DNA of 64,000 nucleotides from CAIYZT01 sp031385445 (lineage in GTDB: Bacteria; Pseudomonadota; Alphaproteobacteria; Rhodobacterales; Rhodobacteraceae), in assembly GCA_031385445.1 (NCBI GenBank), contig JANNBM010000017.1, positions 17,883-81,882 on the forward strand, given 5' to 3'. Below the pieces are notes generated by a model. The model was not told where the DNA came from and ran no database searches. It saw only the letters and a program-made list of their open reading frames with translations. Positions 28,362 to 36,072 of the stretch are shown here, piece after piece. The position numbers and the translations under genes were made by a program. The first letter of the stretch is position 1, and each line of letters begins with the position of its first letter.

Positions 28362-29102
28362 ATGAAACGCAGTTCCCTCGCACTTTCGATTCTTCTGGCC
28401 TCAACCTGCATGGCGCAGGCGGAACCGATGCTTCCGGCCTTTGATCCGGCCAATTTCGAGCCGATGGCGCCGATCACCAACCCCTATCTGCCTTTGATCG
28501 AAGGTTTCGTTGCCCAGATCAGCGGCCAGATCAATGAAGCCGACAGCACCAATCTGGTGACCGAAGTTTCGACCCAGACCTTCGAAGGGCCCGGCCCGGT
28601 GATCGCGGGCGTTCCGACCACTTTGATCCGTGACCTCACCACCTTGGACGGAATACTGGTCGAGGAGGCCTTGGATTACTACGCTCAGGACCAGATGGGC
28701 AACGTGTGGTACATGGGCGAAGATGTGACCAATCTGACCTATGACGACGACGACAAGGTGACCGGCACCGACCATCATGGCACCTGGCGCGCGGGGGTTG
28801 GCGATGCGCTGCCGGGCTTTGCGATGCCGGCGAACCCAGTCGCCGGGATGGTCTATTTCCAGGAACACGCGCCCTCCGACGATGCGCTGGACCTGGGCGA
28901 AATCATGGGGGTGGACGGCAACATCGACGGGCCGTCCGGGCATTATGGCAATGTTCTGGCGGTGTTTGAAACCTCTCTGGTCGAGCCGGACCTGCGCGAA
29001 ATCAAGTATTATGCCCCTGGCGTCGGTCCGATCCGCACCGAAGAAGGCGTTGATGACGCGCGGTCAAATCCCGAAGCGTTTTTCGAGCTGAACAAGATGT
29101 GA
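28362..29102 (+). CDS. Exported protein of unknown function
   Basis: A 246-aa protein with a clear signal peptide (KRSSLALSILLASTCMAQAE). The start is set by GGAG 8 bases before ATG at 28362. The mature part is acidic and Tyr/Asp-rich with blocks NPYLPLIEGFVAQISG, DYYAQDQMGNVWYMGEDV and SLVEPDLREIKYYAPGVGPI; similar blocks recur in uncharacterised secreted proteins of many bacteria. I cannot assign a catalytic motif. The gene is single, divergent from a membrane-bound LuxR regulator and followed by a perfect hairpin. Confidence 0.75.
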   Translation: MKRSSLALSILLASTCMAQAEPMLPAFDPANFEPMAPITNPYLPLIEGFVAQISGQINEADSTNLVTEVSTQTFEGPGPVIAGVPTTLIRDLTTLDGILVEEALDYYAQDQMGNVWYMGEDVTNLTYDDDDKVTGTDHHGTWRAGVGDALPGFAMPANPVAGMVYFQEHAPSDDALDLGEIMGVDGNIDGPSGHYGNVLAVFETSLVEPDLREIKYYAPGVGPIRTEEGVDDARSNPEAFFELNKM

Positions 29103-29109
29103 AAACGGC

Positions 29110-29132
29110 GGTGGAGGGGCGCGCCCTCCACC
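29110..29132 (+). terminator. Probable transcription terminator hairpin
   Basis: A perfect 9-bp stem GGTGGAGGG / CCCTCCACC with a 5-base loop GCGCG lies 7 bases after the stop of the exported-protein gene. It is followed by CCTTCATCC rather than a run of T, so termination may be partly Rho-dependent or the hairpin may only stabilise the transcript. Confidence 0.6.
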
Positions 29133-29248
29133 CCTTCATCCGGGGGGCCCGGCGCATCGCCGCCAGCGCCCGCTTGCAATCCCCGCCCGTGCCAACTTTT
29201 CGGCATCAAACCAAACGAACCCATTGACCGCCGCCCCCCATTCGCGGC

Positions 29249-29599
29249 ATGAACCGCCGCATGTTGATCTTCAAAATCTTTCGCCGCCCCGAATGGGATG
29301 CGCTGAAATCTGCGGGCCAGACCCTGGGCGCGCCGATTGATCTGGCCGATGGCTTTGTCCATTTTTCGGGGCAAACGCAGCTGGCTGAAACGGCGGCAAA
29401 ATACTTTGCCGATGTCAGCGATTGCGTGCTGGTGGCCTGCGATACGGCCCGGTTGGGCGAGGCGCTGAAATGGGAAGCCTCACGCGGCGGGGCGCTGTTT
29501 CCGCATCTTTACCGCGCGCTTTTGATGTCGGATGTGGTTTGGGACAAATCCCTGCCCTTGGGCGCCACTGGCCATATTTTCCCAGAGGGCGTGATTTGA
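29249..29599 (+). CDS. DUF952 family protein
   Basis: A 116-aa protein starting MNRRMLIFKIFRRPEWDALK; an ATG at codon 5 is also possible. The family signature is present: DLADGFVHFSGQTQLAETAA and the C-terminal PHLYRALLMSDVVWDKSLPL. The structure known for this family resembles ADP-ribosyltransferase-like or barrel folds, but the function is not established. Its TGA overlaps the TTG proposed as start of pyrD, so the two are translationally coupled, a linkage found repeatedly in Rhodobacteraceae. Confidence 0.9.
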   Translation: MNRRMLIFKIFRRPEWDALKSAGQTLGAPIDLADGFVHFSGQTQLAETAAKYFADVSDCVLVACDTARLGEALKWEASRGGALFPHLYRALLMSDVVWDKSLPLGATGHIFPEGVI

Positions 29600-30657
29600 A
29601 CGGGGCGGAGCGTTTTGGCCTTTGGGCCTTGCACAAGATGGACCCCGAACGCGCGCATGGTCTGTCGCTGCAAGCGCTGCGTCTGGGTCTTGCGCCTTTG
29701 CCGGGTCTTGTCACCTCGCCGCGTTTGGCTGTCGAAGTGGCGGGCCTCGGGCTGGCCAATCCGGTCGGCCTTGCGGCAGGCTATGACAAGAATGCCGCCG
29801 CCGTTGCCGCCCTTTGCCGCGCGGGTTTCGGCTTTGTCGAGGTCGGGGCGGCCACGCCGCGCGCCCAGCCCGGCAACCCCAAACCGCGCCTGTTTCGCCT
29901 GACCGAAGACCGCGCCGTGATCAACCGTTTCGGCTTTAACAACGAAGGCGCAGACGCGATTTCCGCCCGCCTTGCCGCGCGCCCGGCTGGCCCGGTTCCG
30001 GTGGGCCTGAACCTTGGGGCCAACAAGGACAGCGCCGACCGCGCCGCCGATTTCGCCCGCGTTCTGGCCATTTGCGGCCCGCATGTCGATTTCGCCACGG
30101 TGAATGTCAGCAGCCCGAACACCGAAAAGCTGCGCGATCTGCAAGGGCGCGCGGCGCTGTCGGCCTTGCTTTCCGGGGTGATGCAGGTTCGCGCCGCCCT
30201 GCCCCGCCCGATCCCGATTTTCCTGAAAATCGCGCCCGATCTTGGCACCGACGAGATTGCGGAAATTGCCGAAGTCGCGCTGTCTTCGGGCCTCTCGGGC
30301 ATCATCGCCACCAACACCACCTTGGCGCGCGAAGGTTTGAAATCGTCAAATTCCGGGCAAGTGGGCGGGCTTTCGGGCGCGCCATTGTTTGAAAAGTCCA
30401 CCCGTGTGCTGGCACAATTGTCCAAGGCGACAGAGGGACGGCTGCCACTTATCGGGGTTGGCGGCATCTGCTCGCCCGAGCAGGCGCTCGCGAAAATCAC
30501 CGCGGGTGCAAGCGCGGTGCAGCTTTATTCGGCGATGGTGTATCAGGGCCTGTCCCTGGTTCCGCGCATCGCACGCGGGCTTGACAGCCTGCTTGCCGCG
30601 CGCGGATTTGCCCATGTCGCGGAGGCTGTTGGCACCACGCGCAGCGCGTGGCTGTAA
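29596..30657 (+). CDS. pyrD: Dihydroorotate dehydrogenase (quinone), class 2
   Basis: A 353-aa membrane-associated flavoprotein. It oxidises dihydroorotate to orotate in pyrimidine synthesis and passes electrons to ubiquinone. The N-terminal helices (ERFGLWALHKMDPERAHGLS) are the class 2 membrane/quinone domain. FMN and substrate motifs follow: NPVGLAAGYDKNAAAV, FGFNNEG, VNVSSPNTEKLRDLQG (catalytic Ser), FLKIAPDLGTDEI, IATNTTLAREGL and GVGGICSPEQA. No ATG fits; TTG at 29596 (TTGA overlap with DUF952) gives the normal length. ATG at 29639 would remove part of the quinone helix. It converges with the next gene, with only 10 bases between the stops. Confidence 0.93.
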   Translation: MNGAERFGLWALHKMDPERAHGLSLQALRLGLAPLPGLVTSPRLAVEVAGLGLANPVGLAAGYDKNAAAVAALCRAGFGFVEVGAATPRAQPGNPKPRLFRLTEDRAVINRFGFNNEGADAISARLAARPAGPVPVGLNLGANKDSADRAADFARVLAICGPHVDFATVNVSSPNTEKLRDLQGRAALSALLSGVMQVRAALPRPIPIFLKIAPDLGTDEIAEIAEVALSSGLSGIIATNTTLAREGLKSSNSGQVGGLSGAPLFEKSTRVLAQLSKATEGRLPLIGVGGICSPEQALAKITAGASAVQLYSAMVYQGLSLVPRIARGLDSLLAARGFAHVAEAVGTTRSAWL

Positions 30658-30667
30658 GCGCGCCGCC

Positions 30668-30904
30668 TTAAAACGCCTTGAACGTCATCGTGGTCATCGT
30701 GCGCGAAATATGGGGCACGTCGAACAGCTTTTCCGCAAGGAAATGGCCGACATCCTGATCATCGGGGATGTAAACCTTGGCGATCAGATCCCAGTCGCCG
30801 CTGGTCGAGTATAGCTCGCTGACCACCTCGCGGTCATAAATCGCTTCGGCCGCCTCATAGGTCTTGCCGGGGGTACAGCGGAACTGAACAAATACGCAGC
30901 GCAT
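30668..30904 (-). CDS. Stand-alone Lrp/AsnC ligand-binding (RAM) domain protein
   Basis: A 78-aa protein, MRCVFVQFRCTPGKTYEAAE...SGDWDLIAKVYIPDDQDVGH, which is the RAM/SMLC effector domain of Lrp/AsnC regulators without the DNA-binding part. The S-G-x-W-D-L core and the final TMTTMTFKAF are typical. Such proteins form oligomers that bind amino acids and may modulate full-length Lrp proteins. It is leftward, 51 bases after the helicase gene. Confidence 0.9.
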   Translation of the reverse strand: MRCVFVQFRCTPGKTYEAAEAIYDREVVSELYSTSGDWDLIAKVYIPDDQDVGHFLAEKLFDVPHISRTMTTMTFKAF

Positions 30905-30955
30905 CGGGGGGCCTCCTTTGGGATTGCCGCAGCCTAACCCGGCCCGCGCGCCACC

Positions 30956-32494
30956 TCAACCCGGATCGGACGGCGGCATCGACAGCGAAAGCGTGCCCGC
31001 CTGCCCTTGCAAATCCGACAGGGAAAGCGGTGCATCGGGGCGGCCCAGACGGTTTCGCACCACCCAAAGCAGCCGCTTTTCCGCCCGCGTGATCGCCACA
31101 TAAGCCAGCCGCTTCCACAAAGGCAGCCCCGCCTCGGCCCGCCCACTTTGCGCCGCCGCAAACAGATCGGGCGCGAAAACCTGCACCTGCTCCCACTGGC
31201 TGCCCTGCGCTTTGTGAATGGTCACCGCCGCGCCGTGCAAAAACGTCGCCCCCATATGCGCGGCGGAGGGGATAAACGGCTCCGCCTCGTCGGGCTTTTC
31301 GATCTTGATGATCGAGGCCGCAGAAACCTGCGGATCTTCGGCCCCCACCACATGCAGCCGCGCAAAGCCATCCTTGCTGCCCGGCCCCATATAGATCACC
31401 TGCGCACCCTTGATCAGGCCCCGCGCTTCCAGATCGATGCGCTTTTTGCGGTGCTTCAGCGGCAGTTCGATCCCGTCACAGATCAGCGGCTCGCCCGGCA
31501 AAAGCGCATCCTCGGGGGCATCAAAGGCGGTGCGAAAGGCGTTGATCAGCTTGATCCGCGTCACATTGCGCCACACCAGCACCGGCGAGCGCGCCATCAA
31601 AGTGGATTCCACCCGCTCGGCCCAGACCACACGGTCATCGCGCCGTGCGGCCTCGCGGATCATGTCTTCGAAATCCTCAAACCCCAGCTTTTCGTCGGCC
31701 AGTGCGTGGGCAAGATCCAGAATCGGGTTGCCCTCGGCCTGCCGGTGAATGCGGCTGAGGATCAGTTTGCGACTGGGGTGCAACGTTTCGAACACCATCT
31801 TGCCAGACGTGCCGACCGGGGCAAGCTGCGCCGGATCGCCAAACAGCACCAGCGCCGGGAAAATCTCGCGCAGGTCTTCCAGCTGTTTTTCGTCCAGCAT
31901 CGAAGATTCGTCGACAAACCCCACATCCAGCGGCTCTTCGCGCCGCTTCCAGCCCTTGATGAAATCGCTGCCGCGCAGCCCCGCAGCCGCCAACGCGCCG
32001 GGGATCGAGGGCACCGTGCTGTAAAACGCGTGCGCCCGGTCGAGCGCGATCTCCGTCAGCCCCTCCACCGCCGGTCGCGGGCCCAGCCCGGTCAGCCATT
32101 CTGCGATCTTTTCATACTGCGGATCATACAGCGGCGTGTACAAAATCCGGTGGATCGTCGTCGCCGGAACCCCGCGCAGGCGCAGCACCGATGCCGCCTT
32201 GTTGGTCGGCGCAAGGATCGCGAGCGTCCGGCGATCCTTGCGGCGCTTGGACTCGTAGTCGCCCGAGATGATCTCAACGCCGCCCGCCCGCATCGCTTTG
32301 TAAAGATGCGCCAAAAGCATGGTCTTGCCCGACCCTGCCTTGCCCACCACGGCCAGAACCGACGATTTGCCTTCGGTCAGGCTTGCGTTTTGCCCATTCG
32401 CAAGGTCGATCCCGACGGCCAGCATTTCCGCCGCCACCCGGTCAAAGGCCTCAGCCTGATCGTCAGAAAATGTCACGAGGTTTGATTGCACCAT
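30956..32494 (-). CDS. ATP-dependent DNA helicase, RecD/Dda-like (UvrD-fold C-terminus)
   Basis: A 512-aa superfamily 1 helicase. Walker A is VVGKAGSGKTML, motif Ia is LAPTNKAASVLR, Walker B is VGFVDESSMLDE, and motif III is LFGDPAQLAPVG. Motif V is TIHKAQGSQWEQVQVF and motif VI AYVAITRAEKRLLWV. The order is complete and resembles the single-chain RecD2/Dda group and phage-like AAA helicases rather than RecBCD RecD. Its partner genes are absent, so it probably acts alone in repair or replication. ATG at 32494. Confidence 0.93.
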   Translation of the reverse strand: MVQSNLVTFSDDQAEAFDRVAAEMLAVGIDLANGQNASLTEGKSSVLAVVGKAGSGKTMLLAHLYKAMRAGGVEIISGDYESKRRKDRRTLAILAPTNKAASVLRLRGVPATTIHRILYTPLYDPQYEKIAEWLTGLGPRPAVEGLTEIALDRAHAFYSTVPSIPGALAAAGLRGSDFIKGWKRREEPLDVGFVDESSMLDEKQLEDLREIFPALVLFGDPAQLAPVGTSGKMVFETLHPSRKLILSRIHRQAEGNPILDLAHALADEKLGFEDFEDMIREAARRDDRVVWAERVESTLMARSPVLVWRNVTRIKLINAFRTAFDAPEDALLPGEPLICDGIELPLKHRKKRIDLEARGLIKGAQVIYMGPGSKDGFARLHVVGAEDPQVSAASIIKIEKPDEAEPFIPSAAHMGATFLHGAAVTIHKAQGSQWEQVQVFAPDLFAAAQSGRAEAGLPLWKRLAYVAITRAEKRLLWVVRNRLGRPDAPLSLSDLQGQAGTLSLSMPPSDPG

Positions 32495-32531
32495 CCTGCG
32501 TCAATAGGGCAAAGCGCCTGCGCCCACCACC

Positions 32532-32900
32532 CTAACCTCTCGGCGAATTCCAACTCAACCAGGCTCCGATTTCGTCATTGGAATAGCCAAGTATTTCCCC
32601 GATGCGTCGTTCGCGCCCTTCATCAAATCCTGCATTGATATCGGGATCGATCATTGCAAGAAGGGCGTCAACCGACGTTTCATGGCCCCGACGAGCCACA
32701 ACATAAACGTGGTAAGCACCACGGTTCTTCAGGTGAAATGTTACCGTTGTAAGAAAAAAGGTATGGTCTAACAAAAAGCGGTCCAGGTCGGCGGGCCGAT
32801 AATCGCTGAAAAGCGCAATGTCTTTTTTCCCGCCCGCGAGCAGATCAAATTCGCGGCCCTCTTGCGGGCCGATACCCGAAGGCAGCTGTCCTGTCTCCAT
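32532..32900 (-). CDS. Conserved hypothetical protein, 122 aa
   Basis: A soluble 122-residue protein, METGQLPSGIGPQEGREFDL at its start, with a central hydrophobic beta-rich block (DHTFFLTTVTFHLKNRG...YHVYVVARRG). The acidic, helical end (EILGYSNDEIGAWLSW) contains a pattern often seen in short bacterial proteins: 'R.IGeiLGYs..ei..wl'. No signal peptide, membrane segment or catalytic motif is apparent. It lies 37 bases upstream of the helicase on the same strand, so it may be co-transcribed. I do not recognise the family. Confidence 0.65.
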   Translation of the reverse strand: METGQLPSGIGPQEGREFDLLAGGKKDIALFSDYRPADLDRFLLDHTFFLTTVTFHLKNRGAYHVYVVARRGHETSVDALLAMIDPDINAGFDEGRERRIGEILGYSNDEIGAWLSWNSPRG

Positions 32901-33344
32901 TATTCAGGTCCTGCTGGGCTTGGAGATTGGGAAGATCTGACGGCCCCATCCGATCTCATCCGTCCTTTGCCTCGCAGCTCGGGCACCGCGCCGTTCTCGT
33001 TGCGCCGCCGTGCCATGCACCGCAGGTCGTCGATTTGCAAACAGGTCAAGTTGCCATCGGCTTGGTTTTGGCGCGGGCGATTCCAGCAAAGGAAAAACAC
33101 ATGCCAAAGGCTAAAGTCAGTAATAGCTTCATAGATCACCTGTTAATTATGATCCGTCAAAGAATTTCATCCCTAGATGGCAATTTTGATTCAACGATGC
33201 AATCATGAATTGCAAAGGCCGCGCATTCAGGGATGTGTGCAATCAAATGTGGAACGACGTTGCCGCGCGTTGGCGGCTTTTCCAACAAAGAACCATCGAC
33301 ACCTAAGGATGAGAAAAACCTTCGGCCTTCGGAATGAGAATTCC
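32901..33344. other. Gap of 444 bp with no supportable gene
   Basis: Base composition is lower in GC than the surroundings, especially 33100-33210 (TTAATTATGATCCGTCAAAG region). Short frames on both strands have no ribosome site or family motif. I see no tRNA, hairpin or repeat of note. Confidence 0.5.
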
Positions 33345-33503
33345 TTAGTCCCCTTCGAGATCCCTCCGAATTTCCGTTTGCGCGATTTCCTCCTGCGCCA
33401 CCACCTCTGCCTCGGCGGTTTTACCCGCCAACCTTGGCAGATCATTGGCCACCGCATAGGCCCTTAAATCGGACAGAACTTCGAATATCCACGAATGTCG
33501 CAT
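33345..33503 (-). CDS. Small conserved protein, 52 aa (Rhodobacteraceae type)
   Basis: From ATG at 33503 the protein reads MRHSWIFEVLSDLRAYAVAN, then DLPRLAGKTAEAEVVAQEEI and an acidic tail. This pattern (MRHSWIF-V--DL---A--N-LP-LA) recurs in short uncharacterised proteins annotated in this bacterial family, as far as I recall. A GGGGG run precedes the start by 5 bases. No membrane or signal segment; it looks like two amphipathic helices. Function unknown. Confidence 0.7.
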   Translation of the reverse strand: MRHSWIFEVLSDLRAYAVANDLPRLAGKTAEAEVVAQEEIAQTEIRRDLEGD

Positions 33504-33717
33504 GTTACCCCCCAACCACTCACCCGGGGTTAGAAGTATCAAATGCTTGCATTTGACTAAATATCCTTTCGTGGCAACAGAAAGCCCGTTCTATTGCCGG
33601 ATTGGACGCAATTAACCATGTTTTCCGAGATTCGCCTGAGCGCGAAAGTGAAAGAGCGCGCCATGAGGACCGCTCATCGCGCGCTGATTTCAGCCCTGAA
33701 TTCTGGCAGAATCGCCT

Positions 33718-34065
33718 TTAGTAAACCGTATAGGTCGAGGTGGTGCAAACATCGATGCCTTTTTCGACGCCAACCGTACCGTCCGAGAACACGACCTTGA
33801 AGTCAAAGTTGCAATAGCCCGACCCATCGTCAAAATTGATATCAGCGGACGAGCCCGATGACAGGGTCGAGGTGCCAAGGATATCTTCTTCCCATGAATT
33901 GCTGCCCGAATTGGAACCATAGAAATTGGTAATCGTTTGCCCGGAGGCGTTCACAATCGTAACATTGCGGTTGGCGGTGGACGACGAGGTATACGTCGTG
34001 GTCGAAGTCACACATCCGGCCAGACCAAACCCGAGGGCCGCCACAGCCAAGAGATTGCGCATCAT
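33718..34065 (-). CDS. Small lipoprotein
   Basis: A 115-aa protein with a lipobox: MMRNLLAVAALGFGLAGC, Cys18 being the lipidation site. The mature part is Ser/Thr/Asn-rich (TSTTTYTSSSTANRNVTIVN) and contains a beta-rich domain, with a Cys pair (SGYCNFDFKVVFSD ... GIDVCTTSTYTVY) that could form a disulfide. GGGAGAG precedes the start. ATG at 34062 is an equal alternative. It is a stand-alone gene, and its function is unknown. Confidence 0.75.
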   Translation of the reverse strand: MMRNLLAVAALGFGLAGCVTSTTTYTSSSTANRNVTIVNASGQTITNFYGSNSGSNSWEEDILGTSTLSSGSSADINFDDGSGYCNFDFKVVFSDGTVGVEKGIDVCTTSTYTVY

Positions 34066-34153
34066 TGAAAGTCTCTCCCAATTGAATGAAGGGCCGCTAA
34101 AACGGCTCTGAGCGTCACGGTAGATGCACAAGCGCCCGATCACAAAGATTTTA

Positions 34154-35527
34154 TTACGCGCCCGCCGCGCCGCTAAATTTCGTCAGACGCTGTTGCACGG
34201 GCGCTGCATAAAACGCCAAAACCGGCCTGCTGGCGTCCGGAATTTGCAGATCAGCGCCCACCAATTGGCGGGCGATCAGAGGGGCAAGCCCCTCGGCAAT
34301 GGTGCGCTCCAGCCCTTGCGGCGGAAGTTTCAGCACGGAATGCGCCGCGCTCAGCTGTGCAAGGATAGCCTCGACCTCATCGCGCAGGGCTGCCGCAGTG
34401 GGGGTTTGAACCGCCAAAAGCGCCGCCGCAAGCAAAGGCACCGGCAGAACCGGCACCGCGCGTTCGATCTGGTCCATCAGATGCGCGGCCAGGGTTTCGG
34501 TGCGCATATCTGGGTGCGCCGCGCTAAAGCTGCGCAGCGAAACCGGTTGCCCAAAACTCGCCGCCGCGGTGCCGAACCCTTTGAACCGACCCCGCAGTTT
34601 TCTCCACAGATTGCGCAGCACAAACCCGAGAATCGAGCCGATCGAAGCGCGGAATTTTCGGGTTCCGGCGGCGGCGGCCTCGGTCAGGATGCGGTCTTCG
34701 AGCACCCGGTCATAAGCCAGCCCCACCGGCACAAACACCACATCTCGGCCATCAGAGCGATACCCCGCCAAGATATAGCTTAAAAGCCCCATCTTCGCCT
34801 CACCCACCGCGCCAGTCAGGCTGAGCCCGCCTTCGGGAAAAATCGCCTGCGTCGTGCCCTCGGCGGTGGCCATCTGCACATAGCGCGCAAGCACCCGGCG
34901 GTACAGATCATTGCGCGAGCCGCGCCGGATGAAATAGGCCCCCATCGCCCGGATCAGCCGCGACAAAGGCCAGATCCGCGCCCATTCCCCCACCGCATAG
35001 GAGATCGCCGCCCGTCCCGAAACCAGCCATGTGACCAGAATGTAATCCATGTTGGACCGGTGGTTCATCACGAAAATGACCGTCGCCTGCGGGTCGATCC
35101 GGGACAATTCCGCGTCAACCTTGCCGATCCGCACCCTGTACAGCCCGCGCGACACCCATTTGGCCAGCCGGATCGCCACACCGAAATAAAGCGTGGTGGA
35201 AAAACCCGGCACAATCTCGCGCGCATAGGTGCGGGCCTCTTCAAACGCGACCGCCCCCGGCACCCCGGTTTGCCGCGCGTGGTCTGTCACCGCCTCCAGC
35301 ACCGCCGGGTCATAGGTCAGCCGCACGATCATGTCTTGCCGCCGCGCCAGTTTGAACAGCTCGATCGGCCGGTCCAGCCGCGCATTTATCCGCGCAAGCG
35401 CCCGTTCGGCCCGTTTGCGAAAGAACCAGCGCACCGAGGGGAACAAAAAATGCGACGCCAGCGTGACCCCGGCAAAGCCAAGGATCAACACCAACAGCCA
35501 AAGGGGCAGCGTGACGGTGCGAAACAT
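34154..35527 (-). CDS. Glycerol-3-phosphate acyltransferase-like protein (PlsB-type)
   Basis: A 457-aa membrane protein with one N-terminal hydrophobic segment (LPLWLLVLILGFAGVTLASH). The acyltransferase domain shows motif I NHRSNMDYILV (H-x4-D), a conserved Arg block (AMGAYFIRRGSRNDLYRRVL), motif III IFPEGGLSLTGA and motif IV with VFVPVGLAYDRVLE. These are the four blocks of GPAT/PlsB enzymes, which acylate glycerol 3-phosphate in phospholipid synthesis. At 457 aa it is far shorter than E. coli PlsB (807) and corresponds to the compact alphaproteobacterial form. It lies 40 bases downstream of the DUF-type membrane gene on the same strand. Confidence 0.88.
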   Translation of the reverse strand: MFRTVTLPLWLLVLILGFAGVTLASHFLFPSVRWFFRKRAERALARINARLDRPIELFKLARRQDMIVRLTYDPAVLEAVTDHARQTGVPGAVAFEEARTYAREIVPGFSTTLYFGVAIRLAKWVSRGLYRVRIGKVDAELSRIDPQATVIFVMNHRSNMDYILVTWLVSGRAAISYAVGEWARIWPLSRLIRAMGAYFIRRGSRNDLYRRVLARYVQMATAEGTTQAIFPEGGLSLTGAVGEAKMGLLSYILAGYRSDGRDVVFVPVGLAYDRVLEDRILTEAAAAGTRKFRASIGSILGFVLRNLWRKLRGRFKGFGTAAASFGQPVSLRSFSAAHPDMRTETLAAHLMDQIERAVPVLPVPLLAAALLAVQTPTAAALRDEVEAILAQLSAAHSVLKLPPQGLERTIAEGLAPLIARQLVGADLQIPDASRPVLAFYAAPVQQRLTKFSGAAGA

Positions 35528-35567
35528 TGTCCAAGCCTGTCAGGAAACCGGACGCCGGTAAAGCCGA

Positions 35568-35996
35568 TCAGTTAAAGGCAAAGACCGCTGAAAGTACGGT
35601 TGCAACCACCAAAAGCCCGCTGACCTTGGAAAGGGTCGGCATCCGCGCCGCCGCAGCCGCATCCCCGGCCCGCGCCTTTCGCGCGTTGAAAATGCCAAAA
35701 ACCGCAAGCACGGCGAGCAGCAAAACCAGCGTCATCTTCAAATCAAACCAGCCGCTTAAGCCCCCCTGCTCGGCGTATTTGGCCCAGAACAGATACCCGC
35801 CACTGAGGATCATCAGTACCAGCGCCATCCGCCCCAAAGCCGCAAGCCTTGCGATGGCCATGGCAAAGACCGGCTTTTGCGCGGCGTCCCCCTTGGCCAT
35901 CAGCCCGAACAGGGCAGGCCCCCCAAAGGCCGACGCCCCGGCCAGCGCCAAGCAGATCAAGTGAACCCACAAGGCCAGATTTGCGCTTAGTTCCAT
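35568..35996 (-). CDS. Four-helix inner-membrane protein (DUF2214/CopD-like), hypothetical
   Basis: A 142-aa protein with four predicted membrane helices (ANLALWVHLICLALAGASAF, LGRMALVLMILSGGYLFWAK, MTLVLLLAVLAVFGIFNARK, LLVVATVLSAVFAFN). The His in the first helix and the layout resemble the CopD/DUF2214 group, some of which bind haem or copper, but the sequence is too short to be sure. It probably shares a transcript with the acyltransferase gene. Confidence 0.6.
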   Translation of the reverse strand: MELSANLALWVHLICLALAGASAFGGPALFGLMAKGDAAQKPVFAMAIARLAALGRMALVLMILSGGYLFWAKYAEQGGLSGWFDLKMTLVLLLAVLAVFGIFNARKARAGDAAAAARMPTLSKVSGLLVVATVLSAVFAFN

Positions 35997-36072
35997 TCAA
36001 ATTCCCCTACCATGTTAGACTTGGATCATCCGCCATTTCCGCACCCTTGCCCAGCCCCGCACCGACCCTATT

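Noticed and set aside
32900..33139. 79-codon minus frame upstream of the 122-aa gene
   Set aside because: No ribosome site, no recognisable pattern, and cysteine/arginine-rich composition unlike a real protein here.
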